64,000 bases of DNA from CBDCGV01 sp965216955. Its GTDB lineage: Bacteria; Bacteroidota; Bacteroidia; Chitinophagales; JADIYW01. Below are positions 33,053 through 42,184 of this stretch, one piece after another (positions within the stretch are counted from its first letter, which is position 1; each line of letters starts with the position of its first letter). Position numbers and translations under genes: made by a program. The DNA lies in contig CBDCGV010000018.1 in the NCBI GenBank assembly GCA_965216955.1, positions 310,001-374,000 of the forward strand, read 5' to 3'. The notes beneath the pieces were generated by a model. It was not told where the DNA came from. It made no database searches and saw nothing but the letters and a program-made list of their open reading frames with translations.

Positions 33053-33532
33053 TCAATTAATTATATCTGATGATTTTCCGTTAAATGCAATACTTAGTTT
33101 TTTGGAAGCATTGGTGATTTTGAAAGACACTGATCTTTTATTGGGATCCCAACTAAATTCTTTTAAATCCGGAGTTTCTGATGAAGGAATAACTACGCCA
33201 TTATTCTCTAATAAAACCATTTTATGAATATTAATATGTTTTCCCCATATTAATATACTCCCTTCTTTCAATTTGGTAATATTCAATTTAAATGTTGCTT
33301 CTTCAAAATGGAATAGCTCTTCTTCCATTACTCTAATTGCTCCCTCATATTGACCGATCAATGGATCAACATCCAAAAGATTTGGTAATACATCAACATC
33401 TGAGATGGCATTCTCTTCTTTTAACACATCAACTTCTTCTTCAATGTCCAATATTAAATTATCTGAACATGACATAGATACAAAAGTGATTACAAAAAAT
33501 AAGATTGGTATTTTTAAACTATTGATTTTCAT
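33053..33532 (-). CDS. Lipoprotein, paralogue B (159 aa)
   Basis: The signal peptide ends in the lipobox SMSCSDN (Cys about residue 22), followed by a Glu/Asp-rich linker. The C-terminal domain aligns with paralogue A: GQYEGAIRVM ... EATFKLNITKLKEGSI ... VIPSSETPDLKEFSWDPNKRSVSFKITNASKKLSIAFNG. It is likely a small beta-sandwich or calycin-like domain exposed at a membrane. Function is unknown. Confidence 0.65.
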   Translation of the reverse strand: MKINSLKIPILFFVITFVSMSCSDNLILDIEEEVDVLKEENAISDVDVLPNLLDVDPLIGQYEGAIRVMEEELFHFEEATFKLNITKLKEGSILIWGKHINIHKMVLLENNGVVIPSSETPDLKEFSWDPNKRSVSFKITNASKKLSIAFNGKSSDIIN

Positions 33533-33977
33533 GATGTTATTTATGTTTCTATTCGCTTCGGCTCTATTATTAGAGCCTAATATTTAAAATTCATATCATA
33601 GTTATAATGTTGCTTTTCTATTGAATAAATCAATAATTATTCAATAATCTTTAATGGCTAAATCCTAATACTGTAAACTGTTGAACAATCAAACCATGCC
33701 CAATACAATAAGTCTTACTTAAGTCGTCTCATCTAAAACATCACGAAAGGAAATTCGCCTCTCTTCGCAATTATATCTTAAATATGTCCTATTTAAAGCA
33801 TAAAGTCAACTCTAAATGTTTCAATTTGTGACATAGTATAATCACATCTTTAAATTAAAAACAAACATATTTAGGCCTCTTAAAAGCGAATTATGTGTAA
33901 AACTGAAATTTATCACAACAATATCTTATTCATAAATATGCTTCAGAACTGTTAATTTAACAGCCGAAATAATACAC
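33533..33977. other. 445-bp divergent intergenic region
   Basis: Lies between the minus-strand lipoprotein and the plus-strand polyprenyl synthase. Very AT-rich, with no ORF, repeat or RNA gene recognised. It should hold two outward promoters. Confidence 0.4.
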
Positions 33978-34958
33978 ATGGAAGTATTAAAAGCACTTCG
34001 ATCCATATTTGAAGATTATAAACTAGAGGCTGGAATACCTACATCACCGGTAAGATTGTATGCACCAATAATTTCATTATTATCAAATGCGGGTAAGCAA
34101 TTAAGACCATTAATTACCTTGTTGGGCTGCCATTTATATGACGAAGAAGTAAAAAATGCCTTACCTGCAGCATTAGCGATTGAATACTTTCATAATTTCA
34201 CCTTAATTCATGATGATGTAATGGATGATGCGCCCATTAGAAGGGGGCAGCCTACTGTATATAAAAAATATGGTGCAAATACTGCAATATTGTCGGGAGA
34301 CGCATTATTAATATTAGCATACAAAGAATTGGCGAAGATCATCAAACAAGAATCTAACCATGATATATTTGATATTTTTAACCAAACAGCCTTAGAAGTA
34401 TGCGAAGGACAACAATATGACATCAACTTCGAATCTAAGACTAAAGTAACTCTTGAAGAGTATATAAAAATGATAACATTAAAAACCTCTGTTTTAATGG
34501 GGGCTGGTCTTCAAGTAGGAAGTATAATTGGAGGGGCTGGTAAAGAAGAAAGCAAAGCTCTATATGAATATGGGAAAAATTTAGGTATTGCTTTCCAAAT
34601 ACAAGATGACATACTAGATTGTTACGGCGATACATCATTAACCGGAAAACAAAAGGCAGGCGATATCATTCAAAATAAGAAAACGTTTCTCCTTATAAAA
34701 GCCTTAGAGATGTCTCATGATAACAATGATGATACACTTGATAAAATTTTAGCAAAAAGTAACTGGAATTCTCCAAAAGAAAAGGTAGATGAAGTACTAA
34801 AAATATATGACCGTTATAATATAAAAGAACAAATGAATAATCTAAGGGACACTATAGTAGATAAATCCAGATTGTCTCTTAATATATTAAACTTGACAAG
34901 CGAGAAGCATATACTTTTAGAAAGACTAATTGATCTTTTAGTTTACAGAAAGTACTAA
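33978..34958 (+). CDS. Polyprenyl diphosphate synthase
   Basis: A 326-aa trans-isoprenyl diphosphate synthase. The first Asp-rich motif is HDDVMDDAPIRRG (about residues 77-89) and the second is QDDILDCYGD (about 212-221). KQLRPLITLL and GGAGKEE fit the family. It condenses isopentenyl diphosphate onto allylic substrates. Bulky residues four to five positions before the first motif (EYFHNFTLIHDD) match medium- to long-chain or geranylgeranyl types, for quinone or carotenoid supply. Exact chain length cannot be read. Confidence 0.92.
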   Translation: MEVLKALRSIFEDYKLEAGIPTSPVRLYAPIISLLSNAGKQLRPLITLLGCHLYDEEVKNALPAALAIEYFHNFTLIHDDVMDDAPIRRGQPTVYKKYGANTAILSGDALLILAYKELAKIIKQESNHDIFDIFNQTALEVCEGQQYDINFESKTKVTLEEYIKMITLKTSVLMGAGLQVGSIIGGAGKEESKALYEYGKNLGIAFQIQDDILDCYGDTSLTGKQKAGDIIQNKKTFLLIKALEMSHDNNDDTLDKILAKSNWNSPKEKVDEVLKIYDRYNIKEQMNNLRDTIVDKSRLSLNILNLTSEKHILLERLIDLLVYRKY

Positions 34959-34976
34959 TGCCTGTTATATTACCAA

Positions 34977-37412
34977 TTACTTGAACTCCATTTGCAACTT
35001 ATAAATTCTATCTATTAATTTTTCAGAACTTATGGTTGCTCTCATTCTATCAACCATAACGGGAAAAGCAAATGGAGTGGCCTTATCAGGCCTTTTAATT
35101 ACAATATTCTGACTTTGAATACGATTCAACGCAGCTCTAATCCTCCCTTCTTCCAATTGAAAAACAAGCACTTCTTCATAAGCCTGTTTTAAAAGCAAAT
35201 TGTGCGGTTCATACTCTTCAAAAACTTTAAAAAACATACCAGCAGAAGATTGTAAATGCCTATCCTTCTTCATTCTACCAGGAAAACCCTGAAATATTAA
35301 TCCTGAAATATGAGCGATGTCTCTAAATTTTCTTCTTGCCATTTCTGCAGCATTGATGCTCCCATAGATATCCTCTACCAAAAAATCTGTCGTAAACAGC
35401 TCTTTATTTACAATATGTTCAACATTTAAAGGTTTGTCAGAAAGTAACTCAAATCCATAATCATTCATTGCAATAGAAAATGAGATGGGTATTTTCCTAG
35501 AAATTCTGTGGGCCATAAGTGCCGACATTCCTTCATGAACAGCTCTTCCTTCAAATGGAAACATCAGTAAATGATATCCTTCTTTACTTTTAAAGTATTC
35601 TACTAAAAATGTTTGTTCATCCGGAATTAGAGATCTTTTGCTTTGTATCTCAACAATCGGATATAATTTTTTGAGTTCTGGATCATTACTCGGATTCACA
35701 TCTAACTCATGAAGCTTTTCCCTCAAAAATCTACTAAGCTGAGCAGACAAAGACATCCTTCCACCATTATAAGAAGGGATTTTTCCAGTTTTACGGCTTG
35801 ATCTTCTCACCTGTACAGTCATCCCATTAACTCTGACTAACTCTAAAGCCCTTCCTGAAAACCAAAAAACATCTCCTGATGACAGTCGACTTATAAAATA
35901 TTCTTCAATAGTTCCTAACCGCCCACCCGTAACAAATTTTACCTGAAGCATCGAATCACTTACTATGGTTCCTATCGATAACCGATGTCTCCTCGCTATT
36001 TTCTTATCCTTAACAATAAATACTCCGTCATTAATATTTATTTTTTGAAACTCATCATAAACTTGCAAGGTATTGCCTCCATTTACTATAAAATTTAAAA
36101 TCCACCCCCATTCATCACTTGAAATACTATGATAAGCATGCGTTTTCTTTATTTCTTCATAAATTTCTTCTGGATAAAAACCATCTGACACTGCCAATGT
36201 CATTAAATATTGTATTAATACATCAAAAGATCTGATAAAGGGCAATCTGGACTCCATAATGCCTTCCTTTGCCGCTCTGCGAAGAGCAGCGGCTTCTACC
36301 AGTTCCAACGCATGAGTAGGAACAAAATATATTTTACTCAACGCTTTTGGCTGATGCCCACTTCTACCAGCCCGCTGAATAAAACGAGCTACTCCTTTAG
36401 GACTACCAATTTGAATAACTGCATCTACTGGTCTAAAATCAACTCCTAAATCTAAGCTAGAAGTACAAACGACCGCTTTCAACTTACCTTCATGTAAAGC
36501 CTCCTCTACCCAGGCTCTTAATTCTTTGCTAATAGAACCATGATGCATGGCTATTTGTCCTGCAAGTTGAGGGGCATATTCTAATAAATGTTGATACCAA
36601 ATCTCCGCCATTGCCCGAGTATTTGTAAAAATAAGCGTGCTCTTATTCTTATTAATGATTGGGATAATTTTAGGCAACAGCTTGAGCCCTATATGTCCTG
36701 CCCAAGGTAAGATTTCGATTTTATCAGGAAAAATTGATTGAATGGACAACCTCTTTTTTACATTCGACTTGATAAGTATAGGATTACTATCAAATCCATG
36801 TAAAACTGTTGTGGCTTCTTCTAAATTTCCAATCGTAGCAGAAATCCCCCAAACCTTTAACCGTTGCTTATTTATGGTTTTTAATCTTGACAAAGCCAAT
36901 TCTACCTGTACTCCTCTTTTTGCCCCCATTAATTCATGCCACTCATCAATGACAACACATTTTAGGGTGCCGAAAAATTGCTGATACTTCTTTTGAGCCA
37001 TTAAAACATGAATTGTTTCCGGCGTTGTAATCATCAATTGAGGTGGTTTCTTTTTAATTTTTTGTTTTTCTGCTAGTGAAGTATCTCCTGTTCGAACAGC
37101 CACTTCCCAATCAAGTCCTATTTCTTTAATAAAAATTCGTGCGGCGTTGGCAATATCTTTTGACAATGCACGCAAAGGGGTTACCCATATAGCTTGAAGT
37201 CCTTGCTTAGAACCATTATTTTGCAATCCCTCTAGGGCGATCGGAACGACCAAAGCATAAGTTTTACCTGTCCCGGTGGGTGCATTTAACAGGCCACTAT
37301 ATCCATTCAAATATGCTTTCCATGTTTTTGTTTGAAAACGAAAAGGCTTCCATTTTCTCCTTTCAAACCATGCTTTCGCTATATCAATATTTATACTTCT
37401 TTCTTTTTGCAT
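34977..37412 (-). CDS. Ligase-associated DEXH-box helicase (Lhr-like)
   Basis: 811 residues with superfamily 2 motifs: Walker A NAPTGTGKT (about residues 43-51), DEWHE (box II, about 155-159), SATIG, IFTNTR and QRAGRSGHQP (motif VI, about 344-353). An Lhr-type winged-helix and C-terminal DUF follow. It belongs to the DNA-damage-response helicases usually found beside an ATP-dependent ligase, an exonuclease and a phosphoesterase. None of those partners is adjacent here. It probably unwinds DNA or RNA-DNA hybrids in repair. Confidence 0.9.
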   Translation of the reverse strand: MQKERSINIDIAKAWFERRKWKPFRFQTKTWKAYLNGYSGLLNAPTGTGKTYALVVPIALEGLQNNGSKQGLQAIWVTPLRALSKDIANAARIFIKEIGLDWEVAVRTGDTSLAEKQKIKKKPPQLMITTPETIHVLMAQKKYQQFFGTLKCVVIDEWHELMGAKRGVQVELALSRLKTINKQRLKVWGISATIGNLEEATTVLHGFDSNPILIKSNVKKRLSIQSIFPDKIEILPWAGHIGLKLLPKIIPIINKNKSTLIFTNTRAMAEIWYQHLLEYAPQLAGQIAMHHGSISKELRAWVEEALHEGKLKAVVCTSSLDLGVDFRPVDAVIQIGSPKGVARFIQRAGRSGHQPKALSKIYFVPTHALELVEAAALRRAAKEGIMESRLPFIRSFDVLIQYLMTLAVSDGFYPEEIYEEIKKTHAYHSISSDEWGWILNFIVNGGNTLQVYDEFQKININDGVFIVKDKKIARRHRLSIGTIVSDSMLQVKFVTGGRLGTIEEYFISRLSSGDVFWFSGRALELVRVNGMTVQVRRSSRKTGKIPSYNGGRMSLSAQLSRFLREKLHELDVNPSNDPELKKLYPIVEIQSKRSLIPDEQTFLVEYFKSKEGYHLLMFPFEGRAVHEGMSALMAHRISRKIPISFSIAMNDYGFELLSDKPLNVEHIVNKELFTTDFLVEDIYGSINAAEMARRKFRDIAHISGLIFQGFPGRMKKDRHLQSSAGMFFKVFEEYEPHNLLLKQAYEEVLVFQLEEGRIRAALNRIQSQNIVIKRPDKATPFAFPVMVDRMRATISSEKLIDRIYKLQMEFK

Positions 37413-37459
37413 TAAAATTCACAATAAAAAATATTTATTTTGTCGGAATAATATAAGAT

Positions 37460-38230
37460 ATGTTTCAGAAAGATTTGTTTAAAGACAAAAAGATATTTGT
37501 ATCAGGTGGAGGAAGTGGTATAGGATTTACAATTGCAAAACAATTTCTCGAATTAGGTGCTACTGTTTTTATTGCCTCGAGAAAACAAGAGCGTATTGAT
37601 GAAGCATTATCAAAATTGACCGAGTATGGCACTTGCTATGGCACAACGTGCAATATCCGACAAATGGAAGACGTTCAAAAGGCAGTCGATTTTATAAAAG
37701 AAAAAACCAATACCATTGATATTCTTATTAATAATGCAGGAGGGCAATTCCCTTCTCCTGCAGAAAAGATATCAGAAAATGGTTGGAAAGCAGTTATAGA
37801 CACCAATTTAAATGGAACATGGTTTATGACTCAAACTTTTGCAAAAGCATTTTTCATTCCACAAAAGAGTGGAAACATTATCAACATCATTGCTAATATT
37901 TATAAAGGCTTTCCGGGGATGATCCACACCGGAGCTGCACGTGCCGGTGTTGACAATCTAACAAAAACTGCTGCTATAGAGTGGGTCAAGCATAACATTC
38001 GCATCAATGCCATTGCTCCGGGTATTATCTTATCTTCAGGATTAGATCAATATCCTCCAAATATGATGAAAGGTATCACCGATAGAATTCCTATGAAAAG
38101 ATTTGGTACAATGGAGGAAGTCGGTTGGCTAACACTTTTCTTATCGAGTCCAATGGCAGCATTTATCACTGGTGAAACCGTTTATGTTGATGGAGGTCAA
38201 AGACTTTGGGGAGATACCTGGATTATTTGA
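37460..38230 (+). CDS. SDR family enoyl-CoA reductase-like protein
   Basis: A 256-aa SDR with VSGGGSGIG (about residues 14-22), NNAGGQFP (about 92-99) and a C-terminal GETVYVDGGQRLWG. In place of the usual YxxxK, the active region reads IHTGAARAGVDNLTK (about 154-168), as in peroxisomal trans-2-enoyl-CoA/2,4-dienoyl-CoA reductase relatives. It likely reduces unsaturated acyl-CoA with NADPH. It is divergently transcribed from the helicase gene with a 47-bp gap. Confidence 0.85.
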   Translation: MFQKDLFKDKKIFVSGGGSGIGFTIAKQFLELGATVFIASRKQERIDEALSKLTEYGTCYGTTCNIRQMEDVQKAVDFIKEKTNTIDILINNAGGQFPSPAEKISENGWKAVIDTNLNGTWFMTQTFAKAFFIPQKSGNIINIIANIYKGFPGMIHTGAARAGVDNLTKTAAIEWVKHNIRINAIAPGIILSSGLDQYPPNMMKGITDRIPMKRFGTMEEVGWLTLFLSSPMAAFITGETVYVDGGQRLWGDTWII

Positions 38231-38313
38231 TTCTAATAAACGCTAGCAATTCGTAAAACTCTATTTAAGCAACCTTATCTAATAAGTGCTCGTCTAAAAT
38301 TTAAAAGCAACTT

Positions 38314-38913
38314 ATGAGACTATTGACATTACTTTTATCTACTCAACTCATATTTTCATGCGTGGAACTCCCTGACCTTACTCCTAATGGAAGCGGGGGT
38401 AATAATGATATGGTTGTTATTCAATATGAATACCTTCGTGTTGCTAATGATACTATAATTGTCAATGACTCCTTAAAGATCTTACCGACCTATCCCAATG
38501 GAATATGGGGTTGTCCGGACTTACATATTAAGGTAATCAATGGACAAGTGCTAGATCCGACAAACTATTACAGAGACCCAAATTACTTTGAAGACGATCA
38601 CTATTTGGGTTTAAAACCTGCTGATCTTGTTGGTGGCAGCACCCAAGTTGGCAAATGGAATTGGAGTTATCAAATGGCAAGAGGAAGCCAAATAGCAGGA
38701 CTTGGATTCAGCTGTATTATCTATTCCAGATCTTATTCCATAATACCCAACCAAGAGGTAATAGTGGGTATGAGGTTTAAAGGGAAGCATAATAGATGGC
38801 ATTATGGATGGATTACTTTTTATCATGATATAGGTGAAAACAGATTAAATCATCTACTCATAAAATCCGTTGCATACAATACCAAAACTGGTATAAGAGC
38901 ACGAGTACAATAG
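38314..38913 (+). CDS. Hypothetical lipoprotein, 199 aa
   Basis: The signal peptide has the lipobox IFSCVEL (Cys about residue 16). The mature protein contains WGCPDLHIKV, paired Cys/Trp/Gly motifs and a C-terminal GWITFYHDIGENRLNHLLIKSVAYNT, probably a small beta-sandwich. No family was recognised. It is alone between the SDR and MATE genes. Confidence 0.6.
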   Translation: MRLLTLLLSTQLIFSCVELPDLTPNGSGGNNDMVVIQYEYLRVANDTIIVNDSLKILPTYPNGIWGCPDLHIKVINGQVLDPTNYYRDPNYFEDDHYLGLKPADLVGGSTQVGKWNWSYQMARGSQIAGLGFSCIIYSRSYSIIPNQEVIVGMRFKGKHNRWHYGWITFYHDIGENRLNHLLIKSVAYNTKTGIRARVQ

Positions 38914-39040
38914 CACTATCTGGGATAGTAACATGATAAACACTCGTAAAACAAGAACTAATCTTGTGCTACAACTAGTCCATTAAAATACTATTCAATA
39001 GGATATAAAACCTATTACAATTCAATTATTAAGTTCATCT

Positions 39041-40390
39041 TTGCTCCTTATATCAAACGTGCAAATTCAAGCAACATATAAGGACATCTGGAACCTCTCC
39101 TTCCCTATTATAATGGGAAGCTTAGCCCAGAGTATAACACAACTTATAGATGCTGCTTTTTTGGGCAGGTTAGGCGTAATTGAATTAGGGGCATCTAATC
39201 TTGCAGGCATGTACTATACCCTGTTAATCCTTATCGCTATTGGATTTACAAGAGGTGGCCAAATCATATTTGCAAGAAGAATTGGAGAGCAAAAAAAACA
39301 AGAAGTAGGAATTGCATATGATCAACTACTAATAATTTGTGCAGTAATAGTACTCCTTTTAGGGTTATCTATTAGCTTTTTTAATAGCCTTATATTGCCG
39401 CAAGTAGTAAGCTCTATAGAAGTACAAACAGGTACGGAATTATTTTTAAGGATAAGATCCTACTCTCTGCCTTTTAGCATTTTCAATGCTTCAATGATGG
39501 CTTTTTTTACGGGTATTGGGCGTACAAAAGCGCTTAGTTATGGAATTATAATTTTAGGTATCATTAATCTATTTCTAGACTATGTATTGATTTTTGGGCA
39601 TTGGGGGTTTCCTGAATTAGGCTTAAAAGGTGCAGCATGGGCAAGCACTATTGCTGAAATATCAGCAGTTATATTTTATCTCATTTATCTAAAGTATCGT
39701 GACATTATTAGTGAATTTCAACTCTTTAAATTTCGTAAAATAGATCGAGGGCTTATTTCGAAAATGACTCTACTTTCTGCCCCATTAGCTTTACAAAATG
39801 CTATAGGAATTGTAGCATGGTTTAGCTTCTTTTTGATGATCGAAAAAATGGGAGAAGAAGCATTAGGAATTGCCACGATTATTAAAAGTCTGTATATGTT
39901 TATAGGCCTTCCAATGTGGAGTTTTGCTACAGCCGGAAATTCTATTGTCAGCAATTTGTTAGGTCAACAAAAACAAGAAGATGTATTAATCGCGCTAAAA
40001 AAAGTCGTTTTATTGAGCTTTGGTTTTGCAGTTATAACTTGCTTAATCATTTACCTTTTCCCATCATTTTTTATCAAAATCTATACAAATGATACCAACC
40101 TGATCGCCAAATCTATACCATCACTTAATGCCATCTTAATTGCACTTTTATTGTTTTCGATTGGCATTCCATTGTTTCAGGGTATCATGGGCTCTGGAGA
40201 TACTAAATTCACTTTATTAATTGAAACATGTATTGTCTCTATTTATGCATTATATGCCTATATAATTATTATAAAACTTAAAATAGACCTGTCTTATACA
40301 TGGACAGCTGAATGGGTTTATTGGGGTCTACTTATTATTGTGTGTATCATTTATCTAAAATATGGAAGATGGCGAAAAATCAAGGTTTAG
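39041..40390 (+). CDS. MATE family efflux transporter
   Basis: At 449 aa with about twelve hydrophobic segments arranged in two halves, it fits the MATE family. Typical features are FPIIMGSLAQSITQLIDAAFLGRLG (about residues 20-44) and RIGEQKKQEVG in the first half, and an equivalent second bundle beginning KMTLLSAPLALQNAIGIVAW. It exports drugs or metabolites using ion gradients. No ATG precedes the conserved region; the start is probably TTG 39041 or GTG 39059. Confidence 0.9.
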   Translation: MLLISNVQIQATYKDIWNLSFPIIMGSLAQSITQLIDAAFLGRLGVIELGASNLAGMYYTLLILIAIGFTRGGQIIFARRIGEQKKQEVGIAYDQLLIICAVIVLLLGLSISFFNSLILPQVVSSIEVQTGTELFLRIRSYSLPFSIFNASMMAFFTGIGRTKALSYGIIILGIINLFLDYVLIFGHWGFPELGLKGAAWASTIAEISAVIFYLIYLKYRDIISEFQLFKFRKIDRGLISKMTLLSAPLALQNAIGIVAWFSFFLMIEKMGEEALGIATIIKSLYMFIGLPMWSFATAGNSIVSNLLGQQKQEDVLIALKKVVLLSFGFAVITCLIIYLFPSFFIKIYTNDTNLIAKSIPSLNAILIALLLFSIGIPLFQGIMGSGDTKFTLLIETCIVSIYALYAYIIIIKLKIDLSYTWTAEWVYWGLLIIVCIIYLKYGRWRKIKV

Positions 40391-40455
40391 CCCTAAGAAA
40401 CGATATTATTAGTACCAATAGACCATATATTTAGGTTTCAAAGGATAAAAAAAGA

Positions 40456-40463
40456 TATTTTTG
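40456..40463 (+). promoter_or_regulatory. Putative -7 box of the methyltransferase gene
   Basis: TATTTTTG fully matches TAnnTTTG and lies 25 nt before the start codon at 40489. No clean TTG -33 element at the usual distance. Confidence 0.45.
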
Positions 40464-40488
40464 TTTTCACACACAAAGTGCTTGAACT

Positions 40489-41229
40489 ATGGATAAAAAA
40501 GAATGGTTTGAATTATGGTTTAACTCTCCTTATTATCATGTTTTATACAAACATAGAAATGATAAAGAAGCCCAACTATTTATTGACAACCTTTTAGCCA
40601 AGTTTCAGCCTAAAAGTAATGCTTCCATTTTAGATCTTGCTTGTGGGAAAGGCAGACATTCTGCCTATTTAGCACAAAAGGCATATGAGATAATTGGTAT
40701 AGACTTATCTGAAAACAGTATTTTTGAAGCCAACAAAAATTATGTTGCCCCTAATTTAGAGTTCTACATTCACGATATGCGTGAGCCATTCAGAATTAAT
40801 TATTTTGATTATGTCTTTAATTTTTTTACAAGCTTCGGATATTTCGACAATACCAATGACAATATCAGCACACTTAAATCTATATATAAAGGTTTAAAAC
40901 AGGACGGCATTCTATTAATTGATTTTATGAATGCCGAGAAAGTCATGAATAATATTGTAGAACGAGAAGAAAAAGAAATTGATGGTGTACATTTTTATAT
41001 CCGTAGAGAAATTGTTGAAGATAGAATTGTAAAACATATAAAGTTTGATGCAGATGGAAAAGTATTCTCCTATAGTGAAAAAGTTCAAGCATTAATGCCT
41101 CATCATTTTCATAGTTTTTTGCACAAAACTAAATTCAAAATTATTGAAGAAATGGGTGATTACAATTTAAGTGCCTTTGATAGCCAGTTATCAGATCGCT
41201 ACATTGTTATGGCCAAAAAAATGCAATAG
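40489..41229 (+). CDS. SAM-dependent methyltransferase
   Basis: A 246-aa class I methyltransferase. SAM motif I LDLACGKGRHSAYLA is at about residues 48-62, motif II EIIGIDLSENSI at about 69-80, and motif IV YVFNFFTSFGYF at about 113-124. The substrate is unknown; the fold resembles small-molecule or lipid methyltransferases. Its 3' end overlaps the convergent hydrolase gene by 39 bp. Confidence 0.88.
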   Translation: MDKKEWFELWFNSPYYHVLYKHRNDKEAQLFIDNLLAKFQPKSNASILDLACGKGRHSAYLAQKAYEIIGIDLSENSIFEANKNYVAPNLEFYIHDMREPFRINYFDYVFNFFTSFGYFDNTNDNISTLKSIYKGLKQDGILLIDFMNAEKVMNNIVEREEKEIDGVHFYIRREIVEDRIVKHIKFDADGKVFSYSEKVQALMPHHFHSFLHKTKFKIIEEMGDYNLSAFDSQLSDRYIVMAKKMQ

Positions 41230-42135
41230 ATCATTTAGTGTTTCATCTGTATTTTCTATCATTGGTATGTGCCCCGACCCTTCGTAAATAATTAATTTGT
41301 TGTTAGGTATATCCCTTTCAAATTTGTATGCATGCTCAACTGGGACAACGCGATCTTTATCACCCCATAGTATTAATGTTGGTTGATTAATAAGAGAGAT
41401 TCTGTTAGAATCAGGTTGTTGCCCTGACATGGCAATTTGACGTATTGTTTCAAGTGTACCAACTTTATTAATTAGACAATAAGAAACTTCCATCCTATTT
41501 TCATCCATTTTAGATCTATCCCCAAGGCATCTTGCAAATGCCTCTTTCGTTAAAACCTTAGGGACTCCATTTCTTAAAATCAACTCTATGGATTTTCGCT
41601 CCATTAATTTAGCTAAGAAAGATTGCAAATCTTCCAAATTATACCCCACTGCATTTAACAATGCCAACTTTTTGACTTTCTTATTACTTCTCAAAGCAGT
41701 CTCCCAAGCTACATATCCTCCTAAGCTATTCCCAACTATATAAACAGAATCCAATTCAAGCTTATTTATAAAGTAATCCGTAAACTCTGTATAAAGATCC
41801 ACATATTGAACATTAGAATCAACATCACTTGGAAAATCTGACAAGCCAAAACCCGGCAAATCAATAGCTATTAAACGGTACCCTTCTGGAAATACATCAA
41901 TCAATTTTTCCCAATTATGAAAACTTCCCGCATAACCATGAATAAAAAGTATTGGTGTTCCCTTGCCTTTATCTGTATAATGGATGAGTCCATCTTTCCA
42001 CTGCACATAATTTGAAAAATCGGTGGCTATCTTTTCTTTGGCCTCAGTTGGAGTTAGTTTATGGTCTTTTCTAAATGCCAATAACAAAGCGCACAAAAAG
42101 AACACAAAACCTATCACCAAAAATACTCTTTTCAT
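41191..42135 (-). CDS. Alpha/beta hydrolase
   Basis: 314 residues with an N-terminal membrane anchor (VFLVIGFVFFLCALLLAF, about residues 4-21). Then come the oxyanion region LFIHGYAGS (about 63-71), nucleophile elbow GNSLGGY (about 143-149), acid LWGDKDRVVP (about 256-265) and catalytic His in GSGHIPM (about 288-294). It is probably an esterase or lipase facing the periplasm. Convergent with the methyltransferase, divergent from comEC. Confidence 0.88.
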   Translation of the reverse strand: MKRVFLVIGFVFFLCALLLAFRKDHKLTPTEAKEKIATDFSNYVQWKDGLIHYTDKGKGTPILFIHGYAGSFHNWEKLIDVFPEGYRLIAIDLPGFGLSDFPSDVDSNVQYVDLYTEFTDYFINKLELDSVYIVGNSLGGYVAWETALRSNKKVKKLALLNAVGYNLEDLQSFLAKLMERKSIELILRNGVPKVLTKEAFARCLGDRSKMDENRMEVSYCLINKVGTLETIRQIAMSGQQPDSNRISLINQPTLILWGDKDRVVPVEHAYKFERDIPNNKLIIYEGSGHIPMIENTDETLNDLLHFFGHNNVAI

Positions 42136-42184
42136 TTTTTCAACAACTTTTGTGGAATTTACGACGATTTACCCTCTCTATTAC

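Noticed and set aside
42023..42184. N-terminal extension of ComEC to 42023
   Set aside because: It lies antisense to the first part of the hydrolase gene and lacks family features; ATG 42185 fits the DUF4131/ComEC start better.
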